IMG/VR virus record: IMGVR_UViG_3300044841_000164
Location: 1-46,275 of that record
Reading direction: 5' to 3' (one strand)
From: a virus
DNA: 46,275 bases
In this document: positions 30,708 to 37,971 of the stretch, piece by piece
Layout of the letters: every line of letters begins with the position of its first letter
Position numbering within the stretch: the first letter of the stretch is position 1
Position numbers and translations under genes: made by a program
The notes under the pieces: model-generated
Database searches by the model: none
Seen by the model: the letters and a program-made list of their open reading frames with translations, nothing else
What the model was told of the DNA's origin: nothing

Positions 30708-31543
30708 TCTGCCATCGCTCCCGTTTCCATGAACTCGCGCAACGCCTTGTCGAGAGTGACGCCGACGTTCGCAACTTGTCGCACGAGGTCCTCGATCGGG
30801 TACGCCCAATGCTCTCGCTGTTGATTGCTAACTACCGGATCCGCCAACTTGCGGAGCACGCCGCGCACGTCGTCGCCGGCGCGCTTCGACTTTCCGCTCG
30901 CGAGGTGATTATTGAACGTTGACTTAATGAAGAGGTCGAACGCGGTGAAGATCGAGCGGGCGTTGGCGCGCGGCGGCTTCACCATGCCCCAGCAAACTTT
31001 GCCGTCGGTGTAAACGTTTGGCAGCGGCGCGCGAAAGATTTCCTGGAAGGGCTCGAGCTTCGCGGTCTTGACCGCCCAGATGAAATACTGCGTGCCCATG
31101 CCGAAGAAGACGAGGCCGGGCAGCGGCACGCGCAACCGCTGGAGTTCAGATTCGACCGGCGACGGCTGACCGGCGACCGTGGCGTCACCCGTCTGCGGTC
31201 CTCGGTCTGCGGTCGACGCGCTCTCGCGCGTCACTTCCAGTTCCTGCACCGCCGGCGCGAAGAAGGCGACGGCCCACTCGCCATGCTTGCCATCGCCCCA
31301 ACGCGCGATCTCCGGACGCAGCCAGCCGCTGTCGATCGGGATTTTGGAGAAGGCCTCGCGCACGGCCGCGTCGGAAACATATCGCTCCGTCACGCCACCC
31401 TCGAGGTTTGTCATGCGGAAGAAAAACTGCCCGTCGCGAAACTCCAGCCGCGGGTTCTCGACTTCCGGGTGAATCGCAGTCGTGTGCGCCATGATACTGG
31501 TCAACTCTGACAGCACGTCGGTTTCGCCAATTTCGCTAAGCAT
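30704..31543 (-). CDS. PRTRC system protein B-like (prokaryotic E2 family D)
   Basis: In this 279-aa protein residues 135-260 match the PRTRC B / prokaryotic E2-D pattern: PLPGLVFFGMGTQYFIWAVK, then PLPNVYTDGKVCWGMVKPP with C184 at the position where family members keep a Cys after a DG.V element, and IFTAFDLFIKSTFNNHLASG. The N-terminal half is beta rich. Residues 103-130 (TRESASTADRGPQTGDATVA) are a repeat-derived linker. Expected to act as the E2-like conjugation factor with ThiF; catalytic competence is not shown. Confidence 0.8.
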   Translation of the reverse strand: MLSEIGETDVLSELTSIMAHTTAIHPEVENPRLEFRDGQFFFRMTNLEGGVTERYVSDAAVREAFSKIPIDSGWLRPEIARWGDGKHGEWAVAFFAPAVQELEVTRESASTADRGPQTGDATVAGQPSPVESELQRLRVPLPGLVFFGMGTQYFIWAVKTAKLEPFQEIFRAPLPNVYTDGKVCWGMVKPPRANARSIFTAFDLFIKSTFNNHLASGKSKRAGDDVRGVLRKLADPVVSNQQREHWAYPIEDLVRQVANVGVTLDKALREFMETGAMAE

Positions 31544-32540
31544 CCAGTTGTCCCCTTTCGCTTCCTGCCCAGAGCCGGTCGAGCTCGCCCGGCGGCAGCG
31601 CCATCATCTGGTTCGGCATCGGCACCCAGCCCTCACCCGCGGCGGCCTCCATGAATTCATCGCCTGTCAGACCTGCGTAACCCCACTCTGCCTCTCTCGC
31701 GCTCGCAGTGTTCCAGAGCGTTACCGCGCGCGTCAGACGGGCCGACAGGTCCTCCCGCAGCCAGTTGTGAAGTTTGCGCATGGCGATGTCGTATTGGTCC
31801 GCCTTCGCGCGCATTAGGGCCAACTCTGCCACCCGCTCCGGAGACCAGGCGTGGCCGAGGAGGCCAGCCTGTCGCGGCATGTCGAGCCAGAGATTTCCGG
31901 TTTTGTAAGTAACGAGCTCGAACGCGGCCGGGAGATAGGCGAGGGGCGAGTCTTCAGTCTTTAGCGCGTGCACGAAGAGCGACCAGCCGAGACCCCCGAG
32001 TGGCAGTGCCGGACGGGGGAAGTCTGTGGGACACCCCAAGCCGTCAATTGCGATCGGCTCGTCGGCCAGGTCGTCAGGCAACATTCCGGAGAGCAGTAAA
32101 GCGACCTGGAATGGCAGCTCGATCTTGGCGTAGTCGAACGCTCCGGGGATCCACTCATAACGCTGCAGCCCGCGCACCGGAATGAATGGCAGAAAGAAGC
32201 GCGGCTCGCGCTCGAGATAAGTGAGCAGATCCGTTTGCTCGTCGACCACTAAAGGGAAACACTGTGTATGGACCAGCTTGTAGAACTCATGCTCGCGCTG
32301 CACGGAAAACGGCGGCGCGGTGGAGCGCGCATACTGTTCGGGGAACGCCTGGCGATAAATGGAAAGGCAGTCAACGGCGACGTTCAGCCGCTTGTCGTAA
32401 TTCTCGCGCGCATGATGACGCACGCAGGCTAGATATTCCCCGGCGCCGAGCGGCGTGCGCGCGCGGGCGCGCGACGCGAGATAGAGCGCGGCGCGCTCTA
32501 AGGACAACTGCGGAGTGCTGGTTGCTGATTGCTGAGTCAT
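31536..32540 (-). CDS. PRTRC system protein F-like
   Basis: This 334-aa protein uses the ATG at 32540, just after the stop of the preceding gene (32542); longer frames run through that gene. The sequence includes ALYLASRARARTPLGAGEYL, FFLPFIPVRGLQRYEWIPG, MRAKADQYDIAMRKLHNWL and GYAGLTGDEFMEAAAGEGWV. The length (typical of PRTRC F, about 340 aa) and its exact place between proteins C and B support the assignment, which is mainly by synteny. Biochemical role unknown. Confidence 0.6.
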   Translation of the reverse strand: MTQQSATSTPQLSLERAALYLASRARARTPLGAGEYLACVRHHARENYDKRLNVAVDCLSIYRQAFPEQYARSTAPPFSVQREHEFYKLVHTQCFPLVVDEQTDLLTYLEREPRFFLPFIPVRGLQRYEWIPGAFDYAKIELPFQVALLLSGMLPDDLADEPIAIDGLGCPTDFPRPALPLGGLGWSLFVHALKTEDSPLAYLPAAFELVTYKTGNLWLDMPRQAGLLGHAWSPERVAELALMRAKADQYDIAMRKLHNWLREDLSARLTRAVTLWNTASAREAEWGYAGLTGDEFMEAAAGEGWVPMPNQMMALPPGELDRLWAGSERGQLDA

Positions 32541-32541
32541 T

Positions 32542-32799
32542 TCAGAATCCGGCCGGTACTTTCCTGCTGGCCACCGGTGGCGCCTCGCTGCATGACAGCA
32601 GCGACTTGATAACCGCCACGCCTTCGCGTTCACCGTCGGCAATCGCGCGCTCCATAGCTCCGGAGCGAATCGCGCGTTCGATTCCCTCCTGGTCGCCGCG
32701 TGTCTCTTCCGCCATACACTCGAGCGCGAGGGCGATCGCCGGGTTGACGTACTTCGGAGACGCAAGCAACGAGTCGATCACTGCCCGCTGCGCGTTCAT
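32542..32799 (-). CDS. Small hypothetical protein within PRTRC cassette
   Basis: This 85-aa helical protein (RAVIDSLLASPKYVNPAIAL, ERAIRSGAMERAIADGEREG) starts at the ATG at 32799, which makes an ATGA overlap with the Ub-like gene. A longer in-frame start lies inside that gene. It lies between proteins C and F. No family recognised; translational coupling implies a shared role. Confidence 0.6.
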   Translation of the reverse strand: MNAQRAVIDSLLASPKYVNPAIALALECMAEETRGDQEGIERAIRSGAMERAIADGEREGVAVIKSLLSCSEAPPVASRKVPAGF

Positions 32800-33236
32800 G
32801 GCTTCGCTCCGTCGCATACATGGCTGCTCCACTGAATGACTTCATCCGCTTCGATAAGCGCGACGTCCATTTCGTCAATGACCGCTTTCGCTCCCTGCAG
32901 TGACCCCGCGTAGACATGCGGCCGCGCGTGCCTTAGAGCATTAACGAGTCGGGACATCAGGGCCTTGCCGTGCTCGATCGTCTGTTTGACTTCCTCGCGG
33001 TTGACTTCCCTGCCGTCAATAACGATCGTGTTGGGATGCTCGCCCTTCCCCGTTCCCCGCTTAACCACCGTCGCCGATCGCGCAACGCCTGGAGCCCTTG
33101 AGCCGATGATTTCAATGTCGGCGTTCTCGACGTCCGGAAAATCGACAGACAGCGCGGCCTTGATTGCGGCGATGCCGGCGTCGATGATTGCGTCGTCAAG
33201 CGTGACGCTCTTGCCTTCGATCTTAATAACTCCCAT
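32796..33236 (-). CDS. PRTRC system protein C-like (ubiquitin-fold) with C-terminal extension
   Basis: In this 146-aa protein residues 1-65 match the small Ub-like PRTRC C family: VIKIEGKSVTLDDAI, then ALSVDFPDVENADIEIIG and a terminal RSATVVKRGTGKG. Family members normally end close to that G-K-G. Here an extra segment of about 80 residues follows, mostly helical (REEVKQTIEHGKALMSRLVN.. AVIDEMDVALIEADEVIQW). The gene abuts the ParB-like gene. The extension could be a leader removed by the JAMM peptidase, or a second fused domain (inference). Confidence 0.7.
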   Translation of the reverse strand: MGVIKIEGKSVTLDDAIIDAGIAAIKAALSVDFPDVENADIEIIGSRAPGVARSATVVKRGTGKGEHPNTIVIDGREVNREEVKQTIEHGKALMSRLVNALRHARPHVYAGSLQGAKAVIDEMDVALIEADEVIQWSSHVCDGAKP

Positions 33237-35381
33237 TTACCGCTTCCTCGCTTTCGCCGTTTTCTTCGTGGTCGACTTCTTCTTCACCGCGCCTTTCTTT
33301 TTGGCGACAGGCCGCCTCGCGGCGGGCCGCGCTGGCGCGGGTTTCTTCTTCACGCCGGTCGCAGCAGCCGACGTCTTACTCACTGGCCCCTTCTCGCCCT
33401 TGAGCTGGCGCGTAATCATGGCCAGTACGCTCTCCGGAAATCGCGGCACGTCGTCAGACGAAATCATGCCGCGCTCGGCGTCTTCGGGCTTGCCTGCTTT
33501 AACCGACACGCTCGCGCCCGGGACTTTCGGAATCCACGTGAACGAGACTGTCAGCATCCGACCCTTGAGGATCTCTTCGATCTTCTGTTTGGGTTTCGCC
33601 GCCGGCGCACTCGCTGGTTCGACGGTCGACGGTCGACGGTCGACGGTCTCGGCTCCGCCGCTCGGTTGCGGCTTGTGGTCCAGAAGCGTGAACTTGCCGA
33701 TCTCCGGTTGTGCGATGGCGCCCTGACCAACGGCGTTTTGAATTGCTGGGTAGGAGAAGCCCATCTCCTCAAGCTGCATGCGCATCAGCACGCCACCGTG
33801 CCGATTCATTACCTGCACGATGTCCTCGGGCGACTGGCCCCAGTCCGGCCGAGCCTTTCCGTAGTCGGCGTCGGGGCTGTCGTCCCCCGGGACCGCGGGC
33901 GTCCCGCCCGCCCCCGGATCGGGCTCTAAAGAGCCGGAAGCAGGCGAGACGCCTGCGCTCCCAGCTTCGCGCGCCCCTTCCCCTTGACCCGTTCCCCTTT
34001 GGCCCTCTTCCCCCTCTTCCTCTCCTCGCTCCGGCAAGTCAACGCCCGCAATGTCGGCGAGCGTGGTCTGGCGAGACTCGGCCGCGGCGTCGGGTTCAGC
34101 ATCCTTCGTGCGCTCGCCTATGTGCGTGACGTCGCGCACGACGCCGTCAGCGCCCTTCCGCAGGGGTTGGGCACTTATAACGCTTTTGAGTTCCAGCTCC
34201 TGGCGAACGCCGCTGACGAAGGGCTGCGTCACGCCGGCATGCTTCGCGATGACGCTGTCCGCGAGTCCAGCCCACTCGCGATCGGTGAGCAGCGCGGTTA
34301 CCGCCAGGCGTTTATCGGCGTTGGTTCGCTGCAGCCCGTGCGTCTTGTTCTCGCCAGCGGCAAAGATGACCGCGTCGCGCCGGTTGCCCTCACGTACGGT
34401 TACCAGCAGCTCGCCGAGCTTAGGATCCGACGCGGCAGCGTGACGGTGAGCGCCGCCCGCGAGCCAATAAGCGTCTGCCTGGAAGTCGTAAAACACATCC
34501 GCCGGAGGAAACGCGGCGCCGTCCTGCATGGCCTCGCTAAACTCGGCGACCTGCAGCAGGTTGAGACCCTCGGCGCGCATCTCGAGCGCTACCTCGGGAT
34601 TGATCACCTCAACTGGGAGTGTCCGAGTGTGTTCGTCGAAGCCGACGGCCGGATCCGGACGAAGCTCTCGCGGGACGCGCGGCGCCTGGCTCACGGCCGC
34701 AGTCCGCGCTGCGGCCGGTGAGCGCTTCGCCTCTTCGATGGCAACGTTTGCGGCTGCTGCAGCTGTTACGGCGTGCTCTGCCTCCAGTTCACGCGCGCGT
34801 GCCAACGCGTCGGGCGCGTAGCGATAGGTTTGCGTTTGCAGACCGAGGTGTTCGCTTTTCGCGATGTAGGGCAACTTCGACTTCGGGTCCTTATCGAAGA
34901 CCAACTGCCAGCCGCTTGCGAGCATGTCTTCGGGTATCAGCGAGCCGTTCTCTGCGCGATTGACTTCGGCCTCGCGGGTGAATTCCTCAGCCTGAGCGAA
35001 GGCGTCCACGACTTCTCCGTGCCACTCTGTTTCAAGGTCCAGCGTTTCGTTTACGAGTTGCCAGACAGGCGCATCGGCGCCGTCCTCTTCGCTGCGCTCG
35101 ATTGTCCAGCCTGCGGCTGCTAAGTCGTCAGGTAGCGCAGGCGTTGTCTCTCCCGCGGCCTCCTCGCGCACTGCCGCCTCTTCGTCGAACTCCGTCTGCA
35201 AGTCCCGCGCGGCGGCGATCGCTTCTTCGGCGGCGGGGAATGGACCACAGTTCGCAAGCGCGATGTTATTTCCCGCCCTGAAGCGGGCCGTGTCGGTGAG
35301 AAATAGCTGCCAGCCCTTGTCGGCCAACTCAGGAGGCATTCCCGGAATGGGCGTGCCGTTAGTTTGCGTGCTCGTGCTCAT
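33237..35381 (-). CDS. PRTRC ParB-like protein, possibly fused to protein E
   Basis: About 714 aa. The ATG at 35381 is chosen for its GGAGAGGGG ribosome site. Residues 10-200 hold three degenerate 55-residue units (PPELADKGWQLF, PDDLAAAGWTIE, PEDMLASGWQLV). Residues 255-430 are the ParB nuclease-like region (VEVINPEVALEMRAEGLN.. DAYWLAGGAHRHAAA.. LADSVIAKHAGVTQPFVSGV) with an HTH. A repeat-derived linker follows (450-500), then at about 600-660 a segment (KGRMLTVSFTWIPKVPGAS) that recalls PRTRC protein E. The end is Lys/Ala rich, as in DNA-binding tails. Protein E fusion is inferred from place and pattern. Confidence 0.7.
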   Translation of the reverse strand: MSTSTQTNGTPIPGMPPELADKGWQLFLTDTARFRAGNNIALANCGPFPAAEEAIAAARDLQTEFDEEAAVREEAAGETTPALPDDLAAAGWTIERSEEDGADAPVWQLVNETLDLETEWHGEVVDAFAQAEEFTREAEVNRAENGSLIPEDMLASGWQLVFDKDPKSKLPYIAKSEHLGLQTQTYRYAPDALARARELEAEHAVTAAAAANVAIEEAKRSPAAARTAAVSQAPRVPRELRPDPAVGFDEHTRTLPVEVINPEVALEMRAEGLNLLQVAEFSEAMQDGAAFPPADVFYDFQADAYWLAGGAHRHAAASDPKLGELLVTVREGNRRDAVIFAAGENKTHGLQRTNADKRLAVTALLTDREWAGLADSVIAKHAGVTQPFVSGVRQELELKSVISAQPLRKGADGVVRDVTHIGERTKDAEPDAAAESRQTTLADIAGVDLPERGEEEGEEGQRGTGQGEGAREAGSAGVSPASGSLEPDPGAGGTPAVPGDDSPDADYGKARPDWGQSPEDIVQVMNRHGGVLMRMQLEEMGFSYPAIQNAVGQGAIAQPEIGKFTLLDHKPQPSGGAETVDRRPSTVEPASAPAAKPKQKIEEILKGRMLTVSFTWIPKVPGASVSVKAGKPEDAERGMISSDDVPRFPESVLAMITRQLKGEKGPVSKTSAAATGVKKKPAPARPAARRPVAKKKGAVKKKSTTKKTAKARKR
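33618..33648. repeat. Heptanucleotide tandem repeat (CGGTCGA)n
   Basis: Four copies within the ParB-like gene, read as ETVDRRPSTVE in a linker. Confidence 0.85.
33888..33965. repeat. Paired REP-like palindromes inside the ParB-like gene
   Basis: Two hairpins, GCGGGCG-TCC-CGCCCGC and GCAGGCG-AGA-CGCCTGC, in inverted arrangement about 45 bp apart. In frame they encode AGVSPASG and AGGTPAVPG. Confidence 0.75.
34174..34190. repeat. Dispersed palindrome, site 6
   Basis: CTTATAACGCTTTTGAG, one mismatch from sites 2 and 4, inside the ParB-like gene. Confidence 0.65.
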
Positions 35382-35649
35382 AAATTCCCCTCTCCAAGTT
35401 TCCAAACGTTTCTTCGTAACGCGAACTGCGCGCCGTGCAGGTTTCGCGGTGACTGGTGTGGAGCTCGAAACCGCGGGCGCGCGCCTGCTCCAGCATTTCC
35501 GGTTCGAGCACGATGTAAGTGCCGAGAATTGTGTCCAGATGGACGTTGCCCTGACTCGATGGCTTCGCGTCGATCGCTGTCCGCGTCCCCGGGTCGCTGT
35601 TCAACCTGGCCCAGACGATCGCCGCGTCACACTTTTTACACCGATTCAT
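35359..35649 (-). CDS. Small zinc-ribbon-like protein
   Basis: This 96-aa protein starts with NRCKKCDAAIVWARLNSDPG, a CxxC knuckle, and the middle has IDAKPSSQGNVHL and HTSHRETCTARSSRYEE that could give the remaining ligands. This style (CxxC, aa-ID-P-, HxxxC) is frequent in phage zinc-ribbon proteins. ATGA overlap with the replication gene stop. Confidence 0.6.
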   Translation of the reverse strand: MNRCKKCDAAIVWARLNSDPGTRTAIDAKPSSQGNVHLDTILGTYIVLEPEMLEQARARGFELHTSHRETCTARSSRYEETFGNLERGIYEHEHAN

Positions 35650-36572
35650 AGCGCCGCTCCCTGAGCGCTGCCGCGCTTGCGAAGCTCTTCCTCGTAGGCG
35701 CCGAGCAGCTGCTTAATGCCCAGCGGGGTTTTTTCCACGCGCTTGTTTTTGGCGTTCGTGTACCACCAGCCATCGAGAATGTTGCCCCACAGAATGAGGT
35801 CCTGGGCCGTCAGCCAGATGTCGTGACGAAACCCTTCGCTCGGCATCAGCTTGAAGCGATCGTAGTAAAGCGTTACCGCGGGTGAGTTGAGCGGGTCGTC
35901 GTGTTGGGAGGAGCAGAAGCGACAAAGGTGGGCGATTGTCTTTTCCGGGGTTTGAAAGTTTTCCACAGACTTGTGGTCGCGGTCGGTTTTTTCGACCGCG
36001 TTCTTAATCTGTCTTTCTCTTAGATCCCTTTCTTTAATAGATCTAAGGACAAGCGGTTTCGAAATTCGATTTCCGAATTCCGAAGGCCCGTTGGGAATTC
36101 GATTTCCGAATTCCGTTGACGAAATTCGGTTTTCGAATTCTGTTTCAGAATGCTCCGCGTTTTCCACAGACGTCGCCGGGGCTAACGGAATTCGGTTTTC
36201 GAATTCCGTTACGTCAAAAGGCAGCGTTGACTGGCGGCGTTTTTGGCCCAGCTTAGGCAATGGTTTGAGGTTGGCCCGGGGAACGGCCCGATAGCGAAAG
36301 GTCCGTTGCCTGCCATTCTGAATCGTGCGGCGCTCTACTACGGTCCGGTGGCAGATATTTAGGATTGCCGCCTGCGCCGCCTCCCGGGCAAAGCCGGTCA
36401 GGCCCATGAAGCGGTCGACCGACAGCTCTGCGTCCTGGCGGTTCCAGCCGACCGTCTCGCGAATCACCGCGCAAACGATTTTCCACTCCGCGCAGCTCAC
36501 TCGCGGCATCACGTGATCGAAAAAATAGTTTTCCACCATTGTGTAACCGGCCTTAAACGTTTGTTGACTCAC
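35646..36572 (-). CDS. Replication initiator (lambda O-like)
   Basis: In this 308-aa protein residues 1-90 form a winged-helix domain typical of phage replication protein O/DnaD-type initiators (YTMVENYFFDHVMPRVSCAE, WKIVCAVIRETVGWNR, LTGFAREAAQAAILNICHR). Residues 120-175 are low complexity and are encoded by four DNA iterons (EFENRI, EFENRI, EFGNRI, EFGNRI), as in lambda where the origin lies inside gene O. The C-terminus has a small domain (EGFRHDIWLTAQDLILWGNI) that may contact the helicase. It would bind its own gene to start replication. Confidence 0.85.
   Translation of the reverse strand: MSQQTFKAGYTMVENYFFDHVMPRVSCAEWKIVCAVIRETVGWNRQDAELSVDRFMGLTGFAREAAQAAILNICHRTVVERRTIQNGRQRTFRYRAVPRANLKPLPKLGQKRRQSTLPFDVTEFENRIPLAPATSVENAEHSETEFENRISSTEFGNRIPNGPSEFGNRISKPLVLRSIKERDLRERQIKNAVEKTDRDHKSVENFQTPEKTIAHLCRFCSSQHDDPLNSPAVTLYYDRFKLMPSEGFRHDIWLTAQDLILWGNILDGWWYTNAKNKRVEKTPLGIKQLLGAYEEELRKRGSAQGAAL
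36000..36208. other. ori: Putative replication origin: four iterons plus AT-rich stretch
   Basis: Iterons at 36062-36082, 36095-36115, 36122-36142 and 36188-36208 share RAATTCGRTTTYCGAATTCYG, an imperfect palindrome. Start-to-start distances are 33, 27 and 66 bp, all codon multiples. The adjacent 36000-36060 segment is AT rich (TTCTTAATCTGTCTTTCTCT, TTCTTTAATAGATC). The layout copies lambdoid origins. Confidence 0.75.
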
Positions 36573-36610
36573 GCGGGGGAAACCTCTCTTCGCCTTGTTC
36601 TCTGCTTCCC

Positions 36611-37003
36611 TTAGCCGACTTGCCGGAGCTGGCCCCGGCCTTCGGTCGTCCGCTGACCTCTGTTCTCTGGCCGCCGGCTTTTGGCGGCGATGACCTCGCC
36701 CACCTGGACCACCTGCGCCGGGCTGTAGCGCACCAGCACCCCTGCCAGCGTGTGCTCAATCCGGCGGGCGCGCCGCAGGCGAGCGAGGGTCGATTCGCTG
36801 ACCTTCCAGATCGCGGCCACCTCGGGCTCGGTGAAATATTCCAGCCGTCGCTCGAGGGACTCGCGGCGCAACTCGCGGTTCTCTTCTTCGACCACCGTGA
36901 GACAGGCGCGCGCGCTTGCTACTGCGCCTATCGAGCGCTGCAAAGCGGCCTCTGCCTCTGCCAGTTGCCGGTGCGCGGCTGCGATGGTGTCGTCGGTATT
37001 CAA
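36611..37003 (-). CDS. MerR/excisionase-like DNA-binding protein with coiled coil
   Basis: This 130-aa protein uses the TTG at 37003 because it overlaps the preceding stop (TTGA) and the frame upstream of it runs through another gene. Residues 1-50 are a coiled coil (HRQLAEAEAALQRSIG, VVEEENRELRRESLERRL). Residues 50-105 form a MerR/Xis-like winged HTH (FTEPEVAAIWKVSESTLARL, RRARRIEHTLAG, VRYSPAQVVQV). It could be the excisionase or an early regulator; its place away from the integrase argues for regulator. Confidence 0.65.
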   Translation of the reverse strand: MNTDDTIAAAHRQLAEAEAALQRSIGAVASARACLTVVEEENRELRRESLERRLEYFTEPEVAAIWKVSESTLARLRRARRIEHTLAGVLVRYSPAQVVQVGEVIAAKSRRPENRGQRTTEGRGQLRQVG

Positions 37004-37209
37004 AACTTCTCCAGCGGCACGAAGTAGGTTGTGGCCTCGCGGTATTGGCCGGCCTCGCGGTCCAGCACGAAAAGTCGCAGGCCCCAGACAATCACTTCCG
37101 GCAGTTGCGTGACGTCGGGGGCCGGCGCGATTGCCGGGCCTGGGACAGTGGTCATGTACTCGCCAGCGCGCGTGTGCAGCTCGAACGTCAACATCAGCCC
37201 ACCTTCCAT
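37000..37209 (-). CDS. Small hypothetical protein
   Basis: This 69-aa protein (LTFELHTRAGEYMTTVPGPA, LPEVIVWGLRLFVLDREAGQ, REATTYFVPLEKF) is a compact beta-rich domain. It overlaps the upstream gene by 16 bp and the downstream one by TTGA, and M6 is an alternative start. No family recognised. Confidence 0.55.
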   Translation of the reverse strand: MEGGLMLTFELHTRAGEYMTTVPGPAIAPAPDVTQLPEVIVWGLRLFVLDREAGQYREATTYFVPLEKF

Positions 37210-37871
37210 TTCTTTTGAGAGGCGATTTCGCTGCCGGCTGTAGCGCGAACGTCACGTCGACGCGCTGGCAGCGCGCTGTCTGACTCCTGACTCCCGACTC
37301 CCGACTCCTGATTGTTGATGAAGTAGTGGCGGGTGTCGCCGACGATTCGCGACTTGATTTCACGCGTCCAAAGCAGCAGGGAGGCGATGGCCAGGCCAAC
37401 TTCGTCTTCCCCGAGCCTGGCTGTCTCGTCTGCCCCGAGGTTTGCCGCCCTGCGGATCTCCTTTTGAGTGCGCCAACCTTGGTGAATGGCCACTTTGACG
37501 CGCTCCACGTCCGAAAACCGACGCGGCGGCACTGGCGAGCGTTCGGTGCCCGGCTCATAAGTCGCGATGGAGTTCGTCGGCCGCCCATACCGCTTTCGTG
37601 TCGCCCGGTACTCTTTGCGAACCCGCCGGGCCACCGCCACTTTTTTCCGCAGGCACGCCATGCAGTAGAGATTGCGGCCGTCCTTACGCGCGCGGGCGAT
37701 TCCAAACTCCGAGAGCGGAAGACTGGTTGGCGCCGGCGCGTGTGTTGGGCAGAGTTTCGTAGCAGCGGGTTCGACCATTAGTAAACTCCAAAGCAGCCAG
37801 ACCGCCAGCAGCGTCGCCAGCAAGGCGATCAGCGCCGCGACAAGCAATTGATTTTTTGACGGTTGGGCCAT
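37194..37871 (-). CDS. Membrane-anchored zinc-knuckle protein with HTH-like domain
   Basis: This 225-aa protein uses the ATG at 37871; an in-frame GTG at 37961 would add 30 Arg-rich residues. Residues 5-32 are a strong membrane helix (LLVAALIALLATLLAVWLLW). Then CPTHAPAPTSLPLSEFGIAR, KDGRNLYCMACLRK matches the LSEF..KDG....C.xC pattern of zinc-knuckle/HNH-type N-termini. A winged-helix-like segment follows (VERVKVAIHQGWRTQKEIRR.. GDTRHYFINN). The end includes heptamer-encoded NQESGVGSQES. Combining a membrane anchor with DNA-binding elements is unusual. Confidence 0.6.
   Translation of the reverse strand: MAQPSKNQLLVAALIALLATLLAVWLLWSLLMVEPAATKLCPTHAPAPTSLPLSEFGIARARKDGRNLYCMACLRKKVAVARRVRKEYRATRKRYGRPTNSIATYEPGTERSPVPPRRFSDVERVKVAIHQGWRTQKEIRRAANLGADETARLGEDEVGLAIASLLLWTREIKSRIVGDTRHYFINNQESGVGSQESDSALPARRRDVRATAGSEIASQKKWKVG
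37280..37313. repeat. Heptanucleotide tandem repeat (GACTCCC/GACTCCT)n
   Basis: Four to five copies near the 3' end of the membrane zinc-knuckle gene. Confidence 0.85.
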
Positions 37872-37971
37872 AAGTGATTCGTTAGGTGACTCGTTTTTCG
37901 GGAAGCGCGCCGCCCGTTGGCCTCGCCCAAGACCGCGAGGCGGCGCGCTCACTCGCGACACCGACGACGGA

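Noticed and set aside
36611-37705. 364-aa version of the HTH gene
   Set aside because: The first 234 residues run through two other genes out of frame and look random; the TTGA-coupled start at 37003 is better.
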